Assembly: GCA_002255955.1 (NCBI GenBank)
Contig: NKIM01000011.1
Coordinates: forward strand, 1 to 64,000
DNA from: Burkholderiales bacterium PBB2
GTDB lineage: Bacteria > Pseudomonadota > Gammaproteobacteria > Burkholderiales > Burkholderiaceae_C
Direction: 5' to 3'
Length of the DNA stretch: 64,000 nucleotides
The notes beneath the pieces were generated by a model. The model saw only the letters and a program-made list of their open reading frames with translations, had not been told where the DNA came from and did no database searches. The position numbers and the translations under genes are program-made. Position 1 is the stretch's first letter. The number at the start of each line of letters is the position of its first letter. Positions 8,699-21,559 of the stretch are shown piece after piece.

Positions 8699-10009
8699 AT
8701 GACGGTCTTCGCCCTCGGTCTGAACCACAACTCCGCGCCCCTGGACCTGCGCGGGCGTTTTGCGTTCTCGCTGGACCAGCTGGCACCGACCGTGCTGAAC
8801 GTTCGCGAACAGCTCAGCCGCGGCGGCCTCGCCAGCAAGGCGCCGGCCGAGGCCACCCTGCTGTCCACCTGCAACCGCACCGAGCTCTATATCGCCGGCT
8901 CCCCCGCTGGCGTGCAGCCGGCGGTCAACTGGCTGGCCCAGGTCGGCGGCGTCAGCCCGGCCGCGCTGATGGACCATGCCTATGTGCGCGAGGGCAGCGC
9001 CGCGGCGCGCCACGCCTTCCGCGTCGCCAGCGGGCTCGATTCCATGGTGCTGGGCGAGCCACAGATCCTCGGCCAGATGAAGCAGGCGGTGCGCGAGGCC
9101 ACCGATGCCGGCACGGTCGGCACCACCTTGCACCAGCTCTTCCAGCGCAGCTTCTCGGTGGCCAAGGAGGTGCGCAGCTCAACCGAGATCGGCGCCCACT
9201 CCATCAGCATGGCGGCTGCCTCGGTGCGCCTGGCCGGCCAGCTGTTTGAAGACCTGAGCAAGATCCGCGTGCTCTTTGTCGGCGCCGGCGAGATGATCGA
9301 GCTGGTGGCCACCCATTTCGCCGCCAAGACGCCGCTGCACATGGCCGTGGCCAACCGCACGCTGGAGCGCGGCGAAAAGCTGGCCACCCGCCTGGGCGCC
9401 GAGGCCGTGCGCCTGGCCGACCTGCCGCAGCGCCTGCATGAATTCGACGCGGTGATTTCCTGCACCGCCAGCAGCCTGCCCCTGATCGGCCTGGGTGCCG
9501 TCGAGCGGGCGCTGAAAGCCCGCCGCCACCGCCCCATGTTCATGGTCGACCTGGCCGTGCCGCGCGACATCGAGCCCGAAGTCGCGCAACTGGACGATGT
9601 CTACCTCTACACCGTCGACGAGCTCGCCACCCTGGTGCAGTCGGCCGGTGAAAAGCGCCAGGCTGCAGTCGAACAGGCCGAAGCCATCATCGAAACCGGT
9701 GTGCAGAGCTTTGTGCACTGGCTGGGCCAGCGCCACACCGTGCCTCTGATCCAGGCCCTCAATGCCCAGGCCGAAGACTGGCGCGAGCATGAGATGAGCC
9801 GCGCGCGCAAGCTGCTGGCCAAGGGCGCCGATGTCGACGAAGTCATGGAAGCCCTGGCCCGCGGCCTGACGCAAAAAATGCTGCACGGCGCCCTGGCCGA
9901 GCTGCACAGCGTCGATGGCGAACAGCGCCTGCAGCTGGCTCAGACCGTCTCGCGCCTGTTCCTTCGCAACAGCGCACGCAGCCCGGAAAAATCGGCCTCC
10001 GAACATTAG
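8699..10009 (+). CDS. hemA: Glutamyl-tRNA reductase
   Basis: 436 residues. It reduces glutamyl-tRNA(Glu) to glutamate-1-semialdehyde with NADPH, the first committed step of C5 haem synthesis. The N-terminus [18 protein letters not shown] is typical, and STCNRTELY holds the catalytic Cys at residue 58. The NADPH-binding domain follows ([18 protein letters not shown]), then the helical dimerisation domain. First gene of the conserved hemA-prfA-prmC-grxD-ubiX series. The start is fixed by family alignment; the in-frame ATG at 8618 would add 27 unrelated residues. Confidence 0.97.
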   Translation: MTVFALGLNHNSAPLDLRGRFAFSLDQLAPTVLNVREQLSRGGLASKAPAEATLLSTCNRTELYIAGSPAGVQPAVNWLAQVGGVSPAALMDHAYVREGSAAARHAFRVASGLDSMVLGEPQILGQMKQAVREATDAGTVGTTLHQLFQRSFSVAKEVRSSTEIGAHSISMAAASVRLAGQLFEDLSKIRVLFVGAGEMIELVATHFAAKTPLHMAVANRTLERGEKLATRLGAEAVRLADLPQRLHEFDAVISCTASSLPLIGLGAVERALKARRHRPMFMVDLAVPRDIEPEVAQLDDVYLYTVDELATLVQSAGEKRQAAVEQAEAIIETGVQSFVHWLGQRHTVPLIQALNAQAEDWREHEMSRARKLLAKGADVDEVMEALARGLTQKMLHGALAELHSVDGEQRLQLAQTVSRLFLRNSARSPEKSASEH

Positions 10010-10085
10010 CGGCCCCGCAGGTTTCGCCCCTGCCCCGTGGGTCTTGGCCCACTTCCGCTTGTTCTGATTGCCGATTGCTTCCCCC

Positions 10086-11171
10086 ATGAAAGACTCCCTG
10101 CGCCAGCAGTTCGACCGCCTTGCCTTCCGCCTCAGCGAGCTCGATTCGCTCTTGGCCGATGGCTCTCTGGCCGCCGACATGAAGCGCTACCGCGCCCTGA
10201 CCAAGGAGCAGGCCGAGGCCGCCGAACTGGTCGGCCAGTACCGCCAGTACCTGCAGCGCGAGGCCGACCTGACCGAGGCCAGCAGCCTGCTGCAAGACCC
10301 CGAGATGGCCGAGATGGCGCGCGAGGAAATTGCGGCTGCCGAGGCCGACATCACGCGCCTGCATGAATCGCTGCAGCTGGCTCTGCTGCCACGCGACCCC
10401 GACGACGAGCGCCCGGCCTTTCTGGAGATCCGCGCCGGCACCGGCGGCGACGAGTCTGCCCTGTTCGCCGGCGATCTGGCCCGCATGTACCTGCGCTACG
10501 CCGAGCGCCAGGGCTGGCGCAGCGAGATCCTCTCGGCCAACGAGTCCGACCTGGGCGGCTACAAGGAGCTGGTGGTGCGCATCGAGGGCGAGCGGGTCTA
10601 CGGCCGGCTCAAGTTCGAATCGGGCGGCCACCGCGTGCAGCGTGTGCCAGCGACCGAATCGCAGGGCCGCATCCACACCAGCGCCTGCACCGTGGCCGTG
10701 ATGCCCGAGCCCGACGAGGCCGAGGAAGTGACGCTGAACCCGGCCGAGCTGCGCATCGACACCTTCCGCGCCAGCGGCGCCGGCGGCCAGCACGTCAACA
10801 AGACCGACTCGGCCATCCGCATCACCCACCTGCCCACCGGCTTGGTGGCCGAATGCCAGGACGACCGCAGCCAGCACCGCAACAAGGCCAAGGCCATGGC
10901 CGTGCTGGCCGCCCGCCTGCGCGACAAGGACAAGAACGAACGCGCCGCCAAGGAAGCCGCCACCCGCAAGGGCCTGATCGGCAGCGGCGACCGCAGCGAC
11001 CGCATCCGCACCTACAACTTCCCGCAAGGCCGGCTGACCGACCACCGCATCAATCTGACGCTGTACAAGCTCGGCGCCATCATGGACGGCGACCTCGACG
11101 ATGTGGCCGCCGGCCTGCAAGCCGCGCAAGCGGCCGAGCAGCTGGCCCTGCTGGAGGAGGGCCGGGCATGA
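10086..11171 (+). CDS. prfA: Peptide chain release factor 1
   Basis: 361 residues. It recognises UAA and UAG stop codons and triggers peptidyl-tRNA hydrolysis. The GGQ catalytic motif is in [16 protein letters not shown] and the codon-reading tripeptide region reads [10 protein letters not shown] (PxT of RF1). The ATG at 10086 gives the normal N-terminus [12 protein letters not shown]; a TTG 18 bp earlier is not needed. Its stop overlaps the start of prmC (ATGA), which encodes the methylase that modifies this factor's GGQ glutamine. Confidence 0.97.
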   Translation: MKDSLRQQFDRLAFRLSELDSLLADGSLAADMKRYRALTKEQAEAAELVGQYRQYLQREADLTEASSLLQDPEMAEMAREEIAAAEADITRLHESLQLALLPRDPDDERPAFLEIRAGTGGDESALFAGDLARMYLRYAERQGWRSEILSANESDLGGYKELVVRIEGERVYGRLKFESGGHRVQRVPATESQGRIHTSACTVAVMPEPDEAEEVTLNPAELRIDTFRASGAGGQHVNKTDSAIRITHLPTGLVAECQDDRSQHRNKAKAMAVLAARLRDKDKNERAAKEAATRKGLIGSGDRSDRIRTYNFPQGRLTDHRINLTLYKLGAIMDGDLDDVAAGLQAAQAAEQLALLEEGRA

Positions 11172-12004
11172 GCCTGAATCCGCCCACCGACGTCAAAACC
11201 GCGCTGACCCTGGCGCGCCAGCTTGGCCTGGAGCGCGGTGATGCCCAGACCTTGCTGGCCGAGCGCCTGCAGCAAAGCCGCGCCTGGCTGATCAGCCATG
11301 ACGACGAGGCCCTGAGCCCCACCCTGGCCGCCCAGCTGGCGAGTGAGATGCAGCAGATGGCCGAGGGCCTGCCCCTGGCCTATGTGCTGGGCGAAAAAGA
11401 ATTCCACGGCCTGCGCCTGCGTCTGAGCCGCGACACCTTGATCCCGCGCGCCGACACCGAGACCCTGGTGGACTGGGCGCTGGAGCTGTTGCCGGCCTTC
11501 CGCGCCGCGCCGCGCGTGGTGGATCTGGGCACGGGCAGCGGCGCCATCGCCCTGGCGATCAAGGCAAGCCATCCTGCGGCCGCACTCAGCGCGGTGGACC
11601 TGAGCGCCGGGGCGCTTGAGGTGGCGCGCGGCAATGCCGAGCGTCTGGGTCTGGCAGTGGAGTTTGTGCAGGGCAGCTGGTGGAACCCGCTGCGCGGCCG
11701 CAGCTTCGAGCTGATTGTCAGCAACCCACCCTACATCGCCGGCCAGGACCCGCACCTGCCCGCCCTGCGCCACGAGCCGCTGAGCGCCCTCACCCCGGGC
11801 GGCGACGGCCTGGGCGACCTGATGACCTTGATCGAAGGCGCACCCGCCCACCTTAGCCCGGGCGGCTGGCTGCTGCTGGAGCATGGCTACGACCAGGCCG
11901 AGCCTGTGGCCCTGGCACTGGAATGCCGCGGTTTTGTCGAGGTCAGCCTGCGCCGCGACCTGGGCGGCCAGCCGCGCGTCAGCGGCGGCCGCTGGCCTGG
12001 CTGA
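11168..12004 (+). CDS. prmC: Release factor glutamine methyltransferase PrmC (HemK)
   Basis: 278 residues. An S-adenosylmethionine-dependent methyltransferase for the Gln of the GGQ motif in RF1/RF2. The SAM-binding motif [15 protein letters not shown] and the active-site NPPY (in [10 protein letters not shown]) are both present. The ATG overlaps the prfA stop by 4 bp, so the two are translationally coupled. Confidence 0.96.
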   Translation: MSLNPPTDVKTALTLARQLGLERGDAQTLLAERLQQSRAWLISHDDEALSPTLAAQLASEMQQMAEGLPLAYVLGEKEFHGLRLRLSRDTLIPRADTETLVDWALELLPAFRAAPRVVDLGTGSGAIALAIKASHPAAALSAVDLSAGALEVARGNAERLGLAVEFVQGSWWNPLRGRSFELIVSNPPYIAGQDPHLPALRHEPLSALTPGGDGLGDLMTLIEGAPAHLSPGGWLLLEHGYDQAEPVALALECRGFVEVSLRRDLGGQPRVSGGRWPG

Positions 12005-12116
12005 TTCGCGCCACACATCGTTTCATTTGCCCGACTTTTGCTGGCAATTTGCCATGTCGGTTTTCATCGGCGCGCAGTAGCATGGGGTCCAAACCCGACC
12101 GATCTGGGAGACCGCC

Positions 12117-12719
12117 ATGATCCACGCACGCACGATCCGCCCTGGCCTTGCCACCCAGTTTGGCCTGGCTCTTTGCGCCTGGGCCTGCAGCGCCAGCGGC
12201 GCCCTGGCGCTGGACGGCATTGGCTTGCAGCTGGAGAAAAGCCCCTGGCAAGCGCGGGTGCAGCTGAGCAGCCTGGAAGGCCAAGGCGCTCGCCTGCTGA
12301 GCGCCAATCTGCTGGGCGACTACTACCTCACCGGCTCGGTCCTCGGTGGCTTCAGCGGCGGCCTGCGCGCCACCGGCGGCATGCTGATGGGCGCGCCGAG
12401 CGCCTCGTTGAGCAGCGCCGGCCTGGCGCTCAACCGGGATTTCCGTCAGCGCCTGTCTGTCGGTCAGCGCAGCCTCAGCTTGGCCTTGCCGGACGCCGGC
12501 ATGGGCGATGCCGGCACCTCGCTGTCATACCTGGGCATTGGCTACAGCGGCCAGTCCTTGCGTGGCGGCTGGGGCTTCAGCGCCGACCTGGGTCTGGTCA
12601 GCTCCCTGTCGCTGGGGGGCTTGCGTTTGGGGGCCAGCCGCAACAGTGGCGCCGAGGATCTGCTGCGAGATTTGCGCCTCAAACCCGTACTGCAGTTCGG
12701 GCTGTCCTACAGCTATTGA
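12117..12719 (+). CDS. Secreted, probably outer-membrane protein of unknown function
   Basis: 200 residues. A signal peptide (ending ALA-LDG) is followed by alternating hydrophobic/polar strands rich in Gly, Ser and Leu. The protein ends in aromatic SYSY, as many outer-membrane beta-barrels do. No domain is recognised. GGGAG about 10 bases before the ATG at 12117 is its ribosome site. It sits between prmC and grxD, an unusual intruder in an otherwise conserved gene series. Confidence 0.72.
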   Translation: MIHARTIRPGLATQFGLALCAWACSASGALALDGIGLQLEKSPWQARVQLSSLEGQGARLLSANLLGDYYLTGSVLGGFSGGLRATGGMLMGAPSASLSSAGLALNRDFRQRLSVGQRSLSLALPDAGMGDAGTSLSYLGIGYSGQSLRGGWGFSADLGLVSSLSLGGLRLGASRNSGAEDLLRDLRLKPVLQFGLSYSY

Positions 12720-12780
12720 GTCGGCCTTCGGCCGCCTGGCCGATAATTGCCTCAGTTTTTCACTTTGGGGCAAGAAGACA

Positions 12781-13095
12781 ATGAACGACGTTCAACAGCG
12801 CATCGACGATCTGGTCAAGAACAACCGCGTGGTGCTGTTCATGAAGGGCACGGCCCAGTTCCCCATGTGCGGCTTCTCCGGCCGCGCCATCCAGATCCTC
12901 AAGGCCAGCGGCGCCACCGATCTGAAGACCTTCAATGTGCTGGAAGACGAAGGCGTGCGCCAAGGCATCAAGGAATATGCCAACTGGCCGACCATTCCCC
13001 AGCTCTACATCAAGGGCGAATTCGTCGGCGGCTCGGACATCATGATGGAGATGTACGAAGCTGGCGAGCTGCAAGCCCTGCTGGGCGCCGAGTAA
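12781..13095 (+). CDS. grxD: Monothiol glutaredoxin Grx4 (CGFS type)
   Basis: 104 residues. The active site CGFS begins at Cys30 (QFPMCGFSGRA), and the glutathione-binding segments WPTIPQLYIKGEFVGGSDI are present. This class carries glutathione-ligated [2Fe-2S] clusters and delivers them to apo-proteins, rather than acting as a general thiol reductant. The start at 12781 is fixed by family length. Confidence 0.96.
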   Translation: MNDVQQRIDDLVKNNRVVLFMKGTAQFPMCGFSGRAIQILKASGATDLKTFNVLEDEGVRQGIKEYANWPTIPQLYIKGEFVGGSDIMMEMYEAGELQALLGAE

Positions 13096-13130
13096 GCACG
13101 CGCCCAGCCTCTGCACCTTCCGTTTCTCCC

Positions 13131-13700
13131 ATGACACAACGACTGGTCGTCGGCATTACCGGCGCCACTGGCGCTGCCTACGCGCTGCGCCTGCTGCGGC
13201 GCGGCCGCGAGCTGGGCCTGGAAACGCATCTGATCGTCACGCCCTCGGGCGTGCTCAATGCCCACCACGAGCTGGGCCTGGATCGCAAGGCGCTGGAAGC
13301 TGAAGCGTCGTTTGCCCATGCGCCCGGCGATGTCGGCGCCTGTGTGGCCAGCGGCAGCTTTGCCACAGCGGCCATGGTGATCGCGCCCTGCTCTATGAAG
13401 ACGCTAGCCTCGGTGGCCCACGGCTTTGGCGACAACCTGCTGACGCGCGCAGCGGATGTGACGCTGAAAGAACGCCGCCGCCTGATCCTGATGGTGCGCG
13501 AAACGCCTTTCAACCTGGCCCATCTGCGCAATATGGTGGCCGCCACCGAAATGGGCGCCATCGTCTTTCCGCCGCTGCCGGCCTTCTACCACCACCCGCA
13601 GAGCATCGAGGAACTGGTCAACGAAAGCGCCGAACGGGTGCTGGAGCTGGCCGGTGTGACCGGTGCCGAACCCAAGCGCTGGGCCGGCCTCAAGCCTTGA
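13131..13700 (+). CDS. ubiX: Flavin prenyltransferase UbiX
   Basis: 189 residues. UbiX makes prenylated FMN, the cofactor of the decarboxylase UbiD in ubiquinone synthesis. The N-terminal VVGITGATGAAYALRLL, the MVIAPCSMKTLASVAHG segment and LVMVRETPFNLAHLRNM-type phosphate-binding region are the family signatures. It follows grxD by 35 bp on the same strand and is convergent with the lytic transglycosylase gene. Confidence 0.95.
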   Translation: MTQRLVVGITGATGAAYALRLLRRGRELGLETHLIVTPSGVLNAHHELGLDRKALEAEASFAHAPGDVGACVASGSFATAAMVIAPCSMKTLASVAHGFGDNLLTRAADVTLKERRRLILMVRETPFNLAHLRNMVAATEMGAIVFPPLPAFYHHPQSIEELVNESAERVLELAGVTGAEPKRWAGLKP

Positions 13701-13719
13701 GCAGAGAGCCGTTAGCGAC

Positions 13720-14376
13720 TCAGACCTCGCCCGGCATCAACCACTGCTTGCGTGCGGCAAACACCGCCCGCGGGTACTCCGGCCGGCCACGGCTGCCGTT
13801 GTAGCGGCCCAAGGCGAGGTAGAGGTCTCCTTGCTCCCGGTCCAGGTAGTGGCGCAGGATCACGCAGCCGAATCGCAGATTGGTCTGCATATGAAACAGC
13901 CGTGAGGCCTGGCCGTCGCCGATCAGCTTGGCCCAGAAGGGCATCACCTGCATATAGCCGCGTGCGCCGGCGATGCTGATGGCGTACTTGCGAAACCCGC
14001 TTTCCACCTGCACCAGGCCCAGCACCAGGCTGGGCTCCAGGCCGGCCCGTTTGGACTCGTACCAGAGCGTCTCCAGAAATTCGATGCGGATCTGCGCCTC
14101 GCTCTTGCGCTTCTTGAGCTTCTCGCTCATCGCGCCCAGCCAGCGCAGATAGGCCAGGCGTTCGTCGATCTGATCGAAACGCGGGCGCGGGGGGGCACTG
14201 TTGGCGACCGAAGCCGCCAGGGCCGTGCGCACGGCATCGGCCAAGGGCTCTTCGACCTGCGCACCCGCGCAAGCAGTGCGAGGCAGGCACAGCAGCAAAC
14301 CGGCGGCGGACAGCATCAGGCTGCGTCGGCCGGGCGTGAGCGGTGTGCCGGATGAGTTCATGGCGTGAAACTTCAA
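13720..14376 (-). CDS. Lytic transglycosylase (SLT domain), exported
   Basis: 218 residues; the ATG at 14361 (MNSSGTPL) is an alternative start. A signal sequence with twin Arg (GRRSLMLSAAGLLLCL) precedes a goose-lysozyme-like SLT domain. LGLVQVESGFRKYAISIAGA carries the catalytic Glu (residue 125), followed by ARGYMQVMPFW and LGRYNGSRGRPEYP. Such enzymes cleave the MurNAc-GlcNAc bond of peptidoglycan to a 1,6-anhydro product. It is convergent with ubiX (19 bp) and lies 19 bp downstream of the DUF418 gene on the same strand. Confidence 0.88.
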   Translation of the reverse strand: MKFHAMNSSGTPLTPGRRSLMLSAAGLLLCLPRTACAGAQVEEPLADAVRTALAASVANSAPPRPRFDQIDERLAYLRWLGAMSEKLKKRKSEAQIRIEFLETLWYESKRAGLEPSLVLGLVQVESGFRKYAISIAGARGYMQVMPFWAKLIGDGQASRLFHMQTNLRFGCVILRHYLDREQGDLYLALGRYNGSRGRPEYPRAVFAARKQWLMPGEV

Positions 14377-14395
14377 GGCGAAAGAGAGTTTGAAA

Positions 14396-15553
14396 TCAAG
14401 CCGAGCCCAGCCAGGTTTCCAAAGGCAAGCGCCGACGTGGCCCCAGCCTCCGGGCCAGAATCATCCAGCCAGCCCAGTACAACAAGCTCGCCGCCAGCAG
14501 CGCCAGCGTGCCCCAGGACAGGGCCAGGCCCACCCCACTGAGGCAGGCCAGGCTCAGCAGCGAGCTACCCAGATAGAGGCTCAAGGTGTGGCGCCCAGCC
14601 GGTGCTAGCACGATCAGCCAGCGCTGGCCATGCAGCAGCAGCCAAGGCACCAGGCCAATCGGCATGAGCACGGCGACAAACAGGGACAGCAGGCCGTAGA
14701 CCGCATCCAGCTGATGGTTCTGATCACACAAAGCCTGAGACCAAGCCCAGCCAAAAATCGCATTGAGCAGCAAGCCGGGCAGGAGCCAACGCTCGGCCCA
14801 GCGCTTGAGCAAGGGGCGCCAGCGCGCATGGGTGAAGAGCTGCAGGCGGCCCGCCATCAGCCCTGCCAGCATCCAGGCCACGAACAAGGGCAGACCCTGC
14901 AGCACGAAACCCAGCTGCATCAGCAGGTAATGGCCCGCGTTGAGCGCCCACCAGTCTGCCCATGAGGCGGGCGCAGCCAGCGAGCGCGGGGCCTCGGGCG
15001 CAAACGAACTGTGGTCGAACACGAGCCAGAACAGGCTGGGCATCAGGAGCAGCGCCGCAACACCGGCCCACGCCCAGATGCGCCGGCGCAGCTGGCGCAA
15101 GCGCATCGTGGGCGCACGCAGCATCAGCAGGCCGCACAGGGCATAGGCCGTCAGGATGTCGCCGGAATACACGAGCAGGCCATGGGCCAGGCCGATCCAC
15201 AAGAGCCGGCGCATGCGCCGGCTGCGATGCCCATCCGGCTCCGCGCACGAAGCAGCATGCCGACGCCGCTCACGGAACGACACCGCCTGGCTGTACCCGA
15301 ACAGAAAGCTCAGCAGGGTCAGGCCCTTGCCCGCCAGCAAAGCCGCCACCAGCGCCAGCACGGCCTGCGCGACCAGGGAGTCTGCGGGCTGCGGTGCCGC
15401 CAGGGGTCCACCGTCCGGCAGCGCCGCATAACCGACCCAGTTGACGGCAATCACCGGCAGCAGGGCCAGCGCCCGCAAGCCATCGAGGGGCGCGTGGCGC
15501 AGCGGCACCTGAATGCCCGTCGGCACGCCCGGAGGCGGCGCCGCGAGGGTCAC
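14396..15553 (-). CDS. DUF418 (YeiB-like) multi-pass membrane protein
   Basis: 385 residues. It opens with [21 protein letters not shown] and contains several transmembrane helices, an internal [23 protein letters not shown] segment and a C-terminal DUF418 part, the YeiB family pattern. Its function is unknown in general; related acyltransferase-like transporters suggest a role in export or modification of a surface compound. The GTG start overlaps the proS stop by 4 bp (GTGA), so it is translated with proS. Confidence 0.85.
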   Translation of the reverse strand: MTLAAPPPGVPTGIQVPLRHAPLDGLRALALLPVIAVNWVGYAALPDGGPLAAPQPADSLVAQAVLALVAALLAGKGLTLLSFLFGYSQAVSFRERRRHAASCAEPDGHRSRRMRRLLWIGLAHGLLVYSGDILTAYALCGLLMLRAPTMRLRQLRRRIWAWAGVAALLLMPSLFWLVFDHSSFAPEAPRSLAAPASWADWWALNAGHYLLMQLGFVLQGLPLFVAWMLAGLMAGRLQLFTHARWRPLLKRWAERWLLPGLLLNAIFGWAWSQALCDQNHQLDAVYGLLSLFVAVLMPIGLVPWLLLHGQRWLIVLAPAGRHTLSLYLGSSLLSLACLSGVGLALSWGTLALLAASLLYWAGWMILARRLGPRRRLPLETWLGSA

Positions 15554-17292
15554 GCCGTCTTGGGCGTGAGCAAGTCCAGCACCTCGGCCAGGCTCAGCTT
15601 GCGGGCCTCGGCGTCACGGCGGCCCTGGTACTCAACCAGGCCTTCCTTGAGACCGCGGTCCGAGATCACCACGCGGTGCGGAACGCCGACCAGCTCCCAA
15701 TCGGCAAACATGGCGCCCGGGCGCTCGCCGCGGTCGTCCAGCAGCACGTCCACGCCAAGGGCCAGCAGGTCCTCGTGCAGCTTGTGAGCGGCGGCCTTGA
15801 CCTCTTCGCTGCGGTCCATGCCGATGGGGCAGACCACCACGCGGAAGGGGGCGATGGACTCGGGCCAGATGATGCCGCGTTCGTCATGGTTCTGCTCGAT
15901 GGCGGCACCCAAGATGCGGGTCACACCGATGCCGTAGCAGCCCATCACCATCAGCTGCGGCTTGCCGTTTTCATCCAGGTAGGTGGCCTTCATATCAGCC
16001 GAGTACTTGGTGCCGAGCAGGAAGACATGGCCGACCTCGATGCCGCGCTGGATGGCGAGCACGCCCTGGCCGTCCGGCGAGGGGTCACCCGCCACCACAT
16101 TGCGGATGTCGGCCACCAGATCCGGCTCGGGCAGGTCGCGGCCCCAGTTGGCGCCGGTGTAGTGGAAATCGGCCTCGTTGGCGCCGCAGACGAAATCGCT
16201 CATCAGCGCGACCGTGCGATCGGCCACCACCTTGACCGGCTTGAGCAGCTGGATGGGGCCCAGATAGCCCGGCTTGCTGCCGAAATGGGCTTCGATCTCG
16301 CTGACGGTGGCAAAGCGGAAACCGGCCTTCAGGCCCGGCAGCTTGCCGACCTTGACCTCGTTCATCTCGTGATCGCCGCGCAGCAGCAGCAGCCAGACGG
16401 TGGTCTTGACGACCTCGCCGTGCTCGTTCAGCTCATCAGCCGCCAGCACGATGGACTTGACCGTTTGCGTCAGCGGCAGGCCCAGCAGGGCAGCCACGTC
16501 TTCGCAGGTGCTCTTGCCCGGGGTCGCTGTCTTGCTCAAAGCCTGGCTGGCGGCGGCGCGCTCGGCCAGCAGCGGCAGGGCTTCGGCCAGCTCGATATTG
16601 GCAGCGTACTCGCTGCTCGGGCAGTAAACGATAGCGTCTTCGCCGGTGTCGGCGATGACCTGGAACTCATGCGAGGCCTCGCCGCCGATGGCGCCGGTGT
16701 CCGCGGCCACGGCACGGAACTGCAGGCCGAAGCGCTCGAAGATGCGCTGGTAGGCCACGTACATGTTCTGGTAGCTGACGGTGGCGGTGGCCACATCACG
16801 GTCGAAGGAGTAGGCGTCCTTCATGGTGAACTCACGGCCGCGCATGATGCCGAAGCGCGGGCGGCGCTCGTCGCGGAACTTGGTCTGGATGTGGAAGAAG
16901 TTCTTGGGCAGCTGCTTGTAGCTGCGCAGCTCCTGGCGGGCGATGTCGGTCATCACCTCTTCCGAGGTCGGCTGGATGATGAAGTCGCGGCCGTGGCGGT
17001 CTTTCACGCGCATCAGCTCGGGGCCCATCTTGTCGAAGCGGCCGGTTTCCTGCCAGAGCTCGGCCGGCTGCACCACCGGCATCAGCAGTTCCACTGCACC
17101 GGCGCGCACCATTTCCTCGCGGATGATGGCCTCGACCTTGCGGATCACCCGCAAGCCCATGGGCATGTAGTTGTAAATGCCGGCGCCCAGACGCTTGATC
17201 ATGCCGGCGCGCATCATCAGCTTGTGGCTGACAACCTCGGCGTCGGCCGGTGCTTCCTTGAGGGTGGAGACGAAAAACTGACTGGCTTTCAT
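15550..17292 (-). CDS. proS: Prolyl-tRNA synthetase
   Basis: 580 residues, the bacterial type with the editing (INS) domain between class II motifs 2 and 3. The start [32 protein letters not shown] is typical. Motif 2 lies near [25 protein letters not shown], and motif 3 near [19 protein letters not shown]. The start at 17292 is set by family alignment; the frame is open 132 bp further upstream. It is divergent from rppH (164-bp gap) and drives the DUF418 gene. Confidence 0.97.
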   Translation of the reverse strand: MKASQFFVSTLKEAPADAEVVSHKLMMRAGMIKRLGAGIYNYMPMGLRVIRKVEAIIREEMVRAGAVELLMPVVQPAELWQETGRFDKMGPELMRVKDRHGRDFIIQPTSEEVMTDIARQELRSYKQLPKNFFHIQTKFRDERRPRFGIMRGREFTMKDAYSFDRDVATATVSYQNMYVAYQRIFERFGLQFRAVAADTGAIGGEASHEFQVIADTGEDAIVYCPSSEYAANIELAEALPLLAERAAASQALSKTATPGKSTCEDVAALLGLPLTQTVKSIVLAADELNEHGEVVKTTVWLLLLRGDHEMNEVKVGKLPGLKAGFRFATVSEIEAHFGSKPGYLGPIQLLKPVKVVADRTVALMSDFVCGANEADFHYTGANWGRDLPEPDLVADIRNVVAGDPSPDGQGVLAIQRGIEVGHVFLLGTKYSADMKATYLDENGKPQLMVMGCYGIGVTRILGAAIEQNHDERGIIWPESIAPFRVVVCPIGMDRSEEVKAAAHKLHEDLLALGVDVLLDDRGERPGAMFADWELVGVPHRVVISDRGLKEGLVEYQGRRDAEARKLSLAEVLDLLTPKTA

Positions 17293-17456
17293 GGCGGCGG
17301 CGGGGCTGGGCCACAAGGGCCAAACCGGATTCAAAAGTGGATGGAAACGCGCGCGGACCGCGCGGGTCGACTCGCAGCAGGCTTGCGGGTTAGACAGTGA
17401 TGCCAAGGCGGCACTGCAATGCAATAATCAAACCAACTATAGATTCGAGGTTGATT

Positions 17457-18125
17457 ATGCTCGACCGTGAAGGGTTCCGCCCCAACGTCGGCATCATCCT
17501 GCTCAACCACAGGAATGAAGTGTTCTGGGGCAAGCGCATTCGCACCCATTCCTGGCAGTTCCCGCAAGGGGGCATCAATTATGGCGAAACGCCTGAGCAG
17601 GCGATGTACCGTGAGCTCCACGAGGAAGTGGGGCTCGTTCCCGAGCATGTGCGCATCATTGCGCGCACGCGCGACTGGCTGCGCTATGAGGTGCCCGATC
17701 ACTTCATCCGGCGCGATGCGCGCGGGCATTACCGCGGCCAGAAACAGATCTGGTTCCTGCTGCAGCTGCTCGGCCGCGATTCCGACATGAATCTGCGCGC
17801 CACCAACCACCCGGAGTTCGACGCCTGGCGCTGGAACGAATACTGGGTGCCGCTGGATGCCGTGATCGAGTTCAAACGCGGGGTGTACGAGAACGCGCTG
17901 ACCGAGCTCGCGCGCTACCTGCCGCGCATCAACCACCACAACCGCTACCTGCGCTCGGGCATGCGCCCGCAGCATGGCCGACAGGAAGGCCCGACGGGCG
18001 AGGGTCATGCCGAGGAGCGCCCCGGCGGCGCGGACTCGCGCACGCGCGCGGCGCCCACCTCGGCTTCGCCGGCCGGCCCCCACCCTTCTGCGGACACGCA
18101 AGGCCAGGAGGCCCAGCCGGACTGA
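17457..18125 (+). CDS. rppH: RNA pyrophosphohydrolase (Nudix)
   Basis: 222 residues. RppH removes pyrophosphate from the 5' triphosphate of mRNAs and starts their decay. The Nudix box runs from residue 38 to 60 ([23 protein letters not shown]). The N-terminus [17 protein letters not shown] is standard. The C-terminal 60 residues after HNRYLRSGM are a Gly/Ala/Pro/Arg-rich tail of low complexity, longer than in enterobacterial RppH and probably disordered. Confidence 0.95.
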   Translation: MLDREGFRPNVGIILLNHRNEVFWGKRIRTHSWQFPQGGINYGETPEQAMYRELHEEVGLVPEHVRIIARTRDWLRYEVPDHFIRRDARGHYRGQKQIWFLLQLLGRDSDMNLRATNHPEFDAWRWNEYWVPLDAVIEFKRGVYENALTELARYLPRINHHNRYLRSGMRPQHGRQEGPTGEGHAEERPGGADSRTRAAPTSASPAGPHPSADTQGQEAQPD

Positions 18126-18183
18126 ACCTACAGCGCCCGGTCGCTCGCACGATCGAGCGGCGCCATGCAAACGCCGGCTTAAA

Positions 18184-18220
18184 AAAAGCCTGCCCGACCA
18201 TTCGGTCGCCGCAGGCTTTT
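18184..18220. terminator. Bidirectional terminator between rppH and proB
   Basis: Arms AAAAGCCTGC (18184-18193) and GCAGGCTTTT (18211-18220) pair perfectly, with an inner CGACC/GGTCG pair. A and T runs outside each arm give a U-tract in either direction, as expected between convergent rppH and proB. Confidence 0.85.
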
Positions 18221-18250
18221 CTTTTGAAGCGTCAACTCGACTCAGTCGAC

Positions 18251-20538
<2,288 letters not shown>

Positions 20539-20548
20539 TCAAAAAGCA

Positions 20549-20572
20549 AAAGCCCCGGCAAGCCGGGGCTTT
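20549..20572 (-). terminator. Terminator downstream of rpmA
   Basis: AAAGCCCCGGC-AA-GCCGGGGCTTT forms an 11-bp stem with a 2-base loop on paper (4 in practice). On the minus strand it is followed by TTTTGCTTTTT, a suitable U-tract. It separates rplU-rpmA from obg-proB, so obg may need read-through or its own promoter. Confidence 0.8.
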
Positions 20573-20638
20573 GGGCAACGGGTGGCCGGCTGCTGCCCTC
20601 CACCCGCGCTGTGCTTCGATGTGCTCGTTCGGAAACGA

Positions 20639-20896
20639 TCAGACCGGAGTCACGAACACCGTCTGACGGCTGTTCTCACCCTTGATGGCGAACGACACTT
20701 GGCCGTCGACCAGCGCGAACAGCGTGTGGTCCTTGCCGATACCGACATTGGTGCCGGGATGGAACTTGGTACCGCGCTGACGCACGATGATGGAACCTGC
20801 AGAGATGGTCTGGCCGCCGAAGGCCTTCACACCGAGCATCTTGGGTTTGGAGTCGCGGCCGTTCCGTGTGGAACCGCCGCCCTTTTTCTGTGCCAT
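20639..20896 (-). CDS. rpmA: 50S ribosomal protein L27
   Basis: 85 residues; [19 protein letters not shown] and [22 protein letters not shown] are diagnostic of bL27, whose N-terminal tail reaches the peptidyl-transferase centre. Follows rplU by 49 bp in the usual rplU-rpmA pair. Confidence 0.98.
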   Translation of the reverse strand: MAQKKGGGSTRNGRDSKPKMLGVKAFGGQTISAGSIIVRQRGTKFHPGTNVGIGKDHTLFALVDGQVSFAIKGENSRQTVFVTPV

Positions 20897-20945
20897 GGAT
20901 TAGCTCCTTGAACTGTTGGCGAAGAAGTTAGCGTTTGACCGCCGC

Positions 20946-21257
20946 TCAGCCGTTCACCACGCTGATTTGCAGCTCGGTGTAAGTCTGGCGATGGCCTTGG
21001 CTCTTCTTGTAATGCTTACGACGACGCAGCTTGAAGATGCGCACTTTGTCGTGCTTACCGTGGGCCACAACCGTGGCAGTGATGCTAGCGCCAGCAACCA
21101 AGGGAGTGCCAACCTTCAGTTCAGCGCCGTTGCCGACAGCCAAAATTTGGTCGATCACAATCTCTTGGCCAACATCCGCAGCAATCTGTTCTACTTTGAT
21201 CTTTTCGCCAGCCGCAACTTTGTATTGCTTGCCGCCGGTTTTTATGACCGCGTACAT
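20946..21257 (-). CDS. rplU: 50S ribosomal protein L21
   Basis: 103 residues; begins [20 protein letters not shown] and contains [17 protein letters not shown], diagnostic of bL21. The start at 21257 is fixed by family length. First gene of the rplU-rpmA transcript; a candidate promoter lies at 21392-21420. Confidence 0.98.
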   Translation of the reverse strand: MYAVIKTGGKQYKVAAGEKIKVEQIAADVGQEIVIDQILAVGNGAELKVGTPLVAGASITATVVAHGKHDKVRIFKLRRRKHYKKSQGHRQTYTELQISVVNG

Positions 21258-21391
21258 ATCAGCCCTTTCAATTGAACCACCTGCGCTTGTTGCGCACCCC
21301 TTGCGGATTACGGCTGGCCTCCAGAAGACACCCACCTCTCACGCACAGGCACAGGCCTAAGCTCTGCAACAAGAACTGCGCAGAGCCCGCG

Positions 21392-21420
21392 AGTGTAACA
21401 CGGAGCAGCGCAGACCACAA
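21392..21420 (-). promoter_or_regulatory. Candidate sigma70 promoter of rplU-rpmA
   Basis: On the minus strand TTGTGG (21420-21415) and TACACT (21397-21392) are separated by exactly 17 bases, facing rplU about 135 bp away. This would leave a leader of about 130 bases, in keeping with a regulated r-protein mRNA. Confidence 0.5.
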
Positions 21421-21525
21421 GCATCGAGTCTCAGGCGTTTCCTTGGCGACGCTTCTGACCCCGCTTCAATCGCACCAGCGTAGCAAGACTTGCACCTCCG
21501 GGCGAAAGGGCGGCGGCGCTGTTCC

Positions 21526-21531
21526 TATAAT
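21526..21531 (+). promoter_or_regulatory. Candidate -10 box of ispB (TATAAT)
   Basis: A consensus TATAAT stands 28 bases before the GTG start of ispB. No clear -35 hexamer is found at the right distance. Confidence 0.4.
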
Positions 21532-21559
21532 CGCAGCTTCGCCAAATTGAGAGCCGAGA

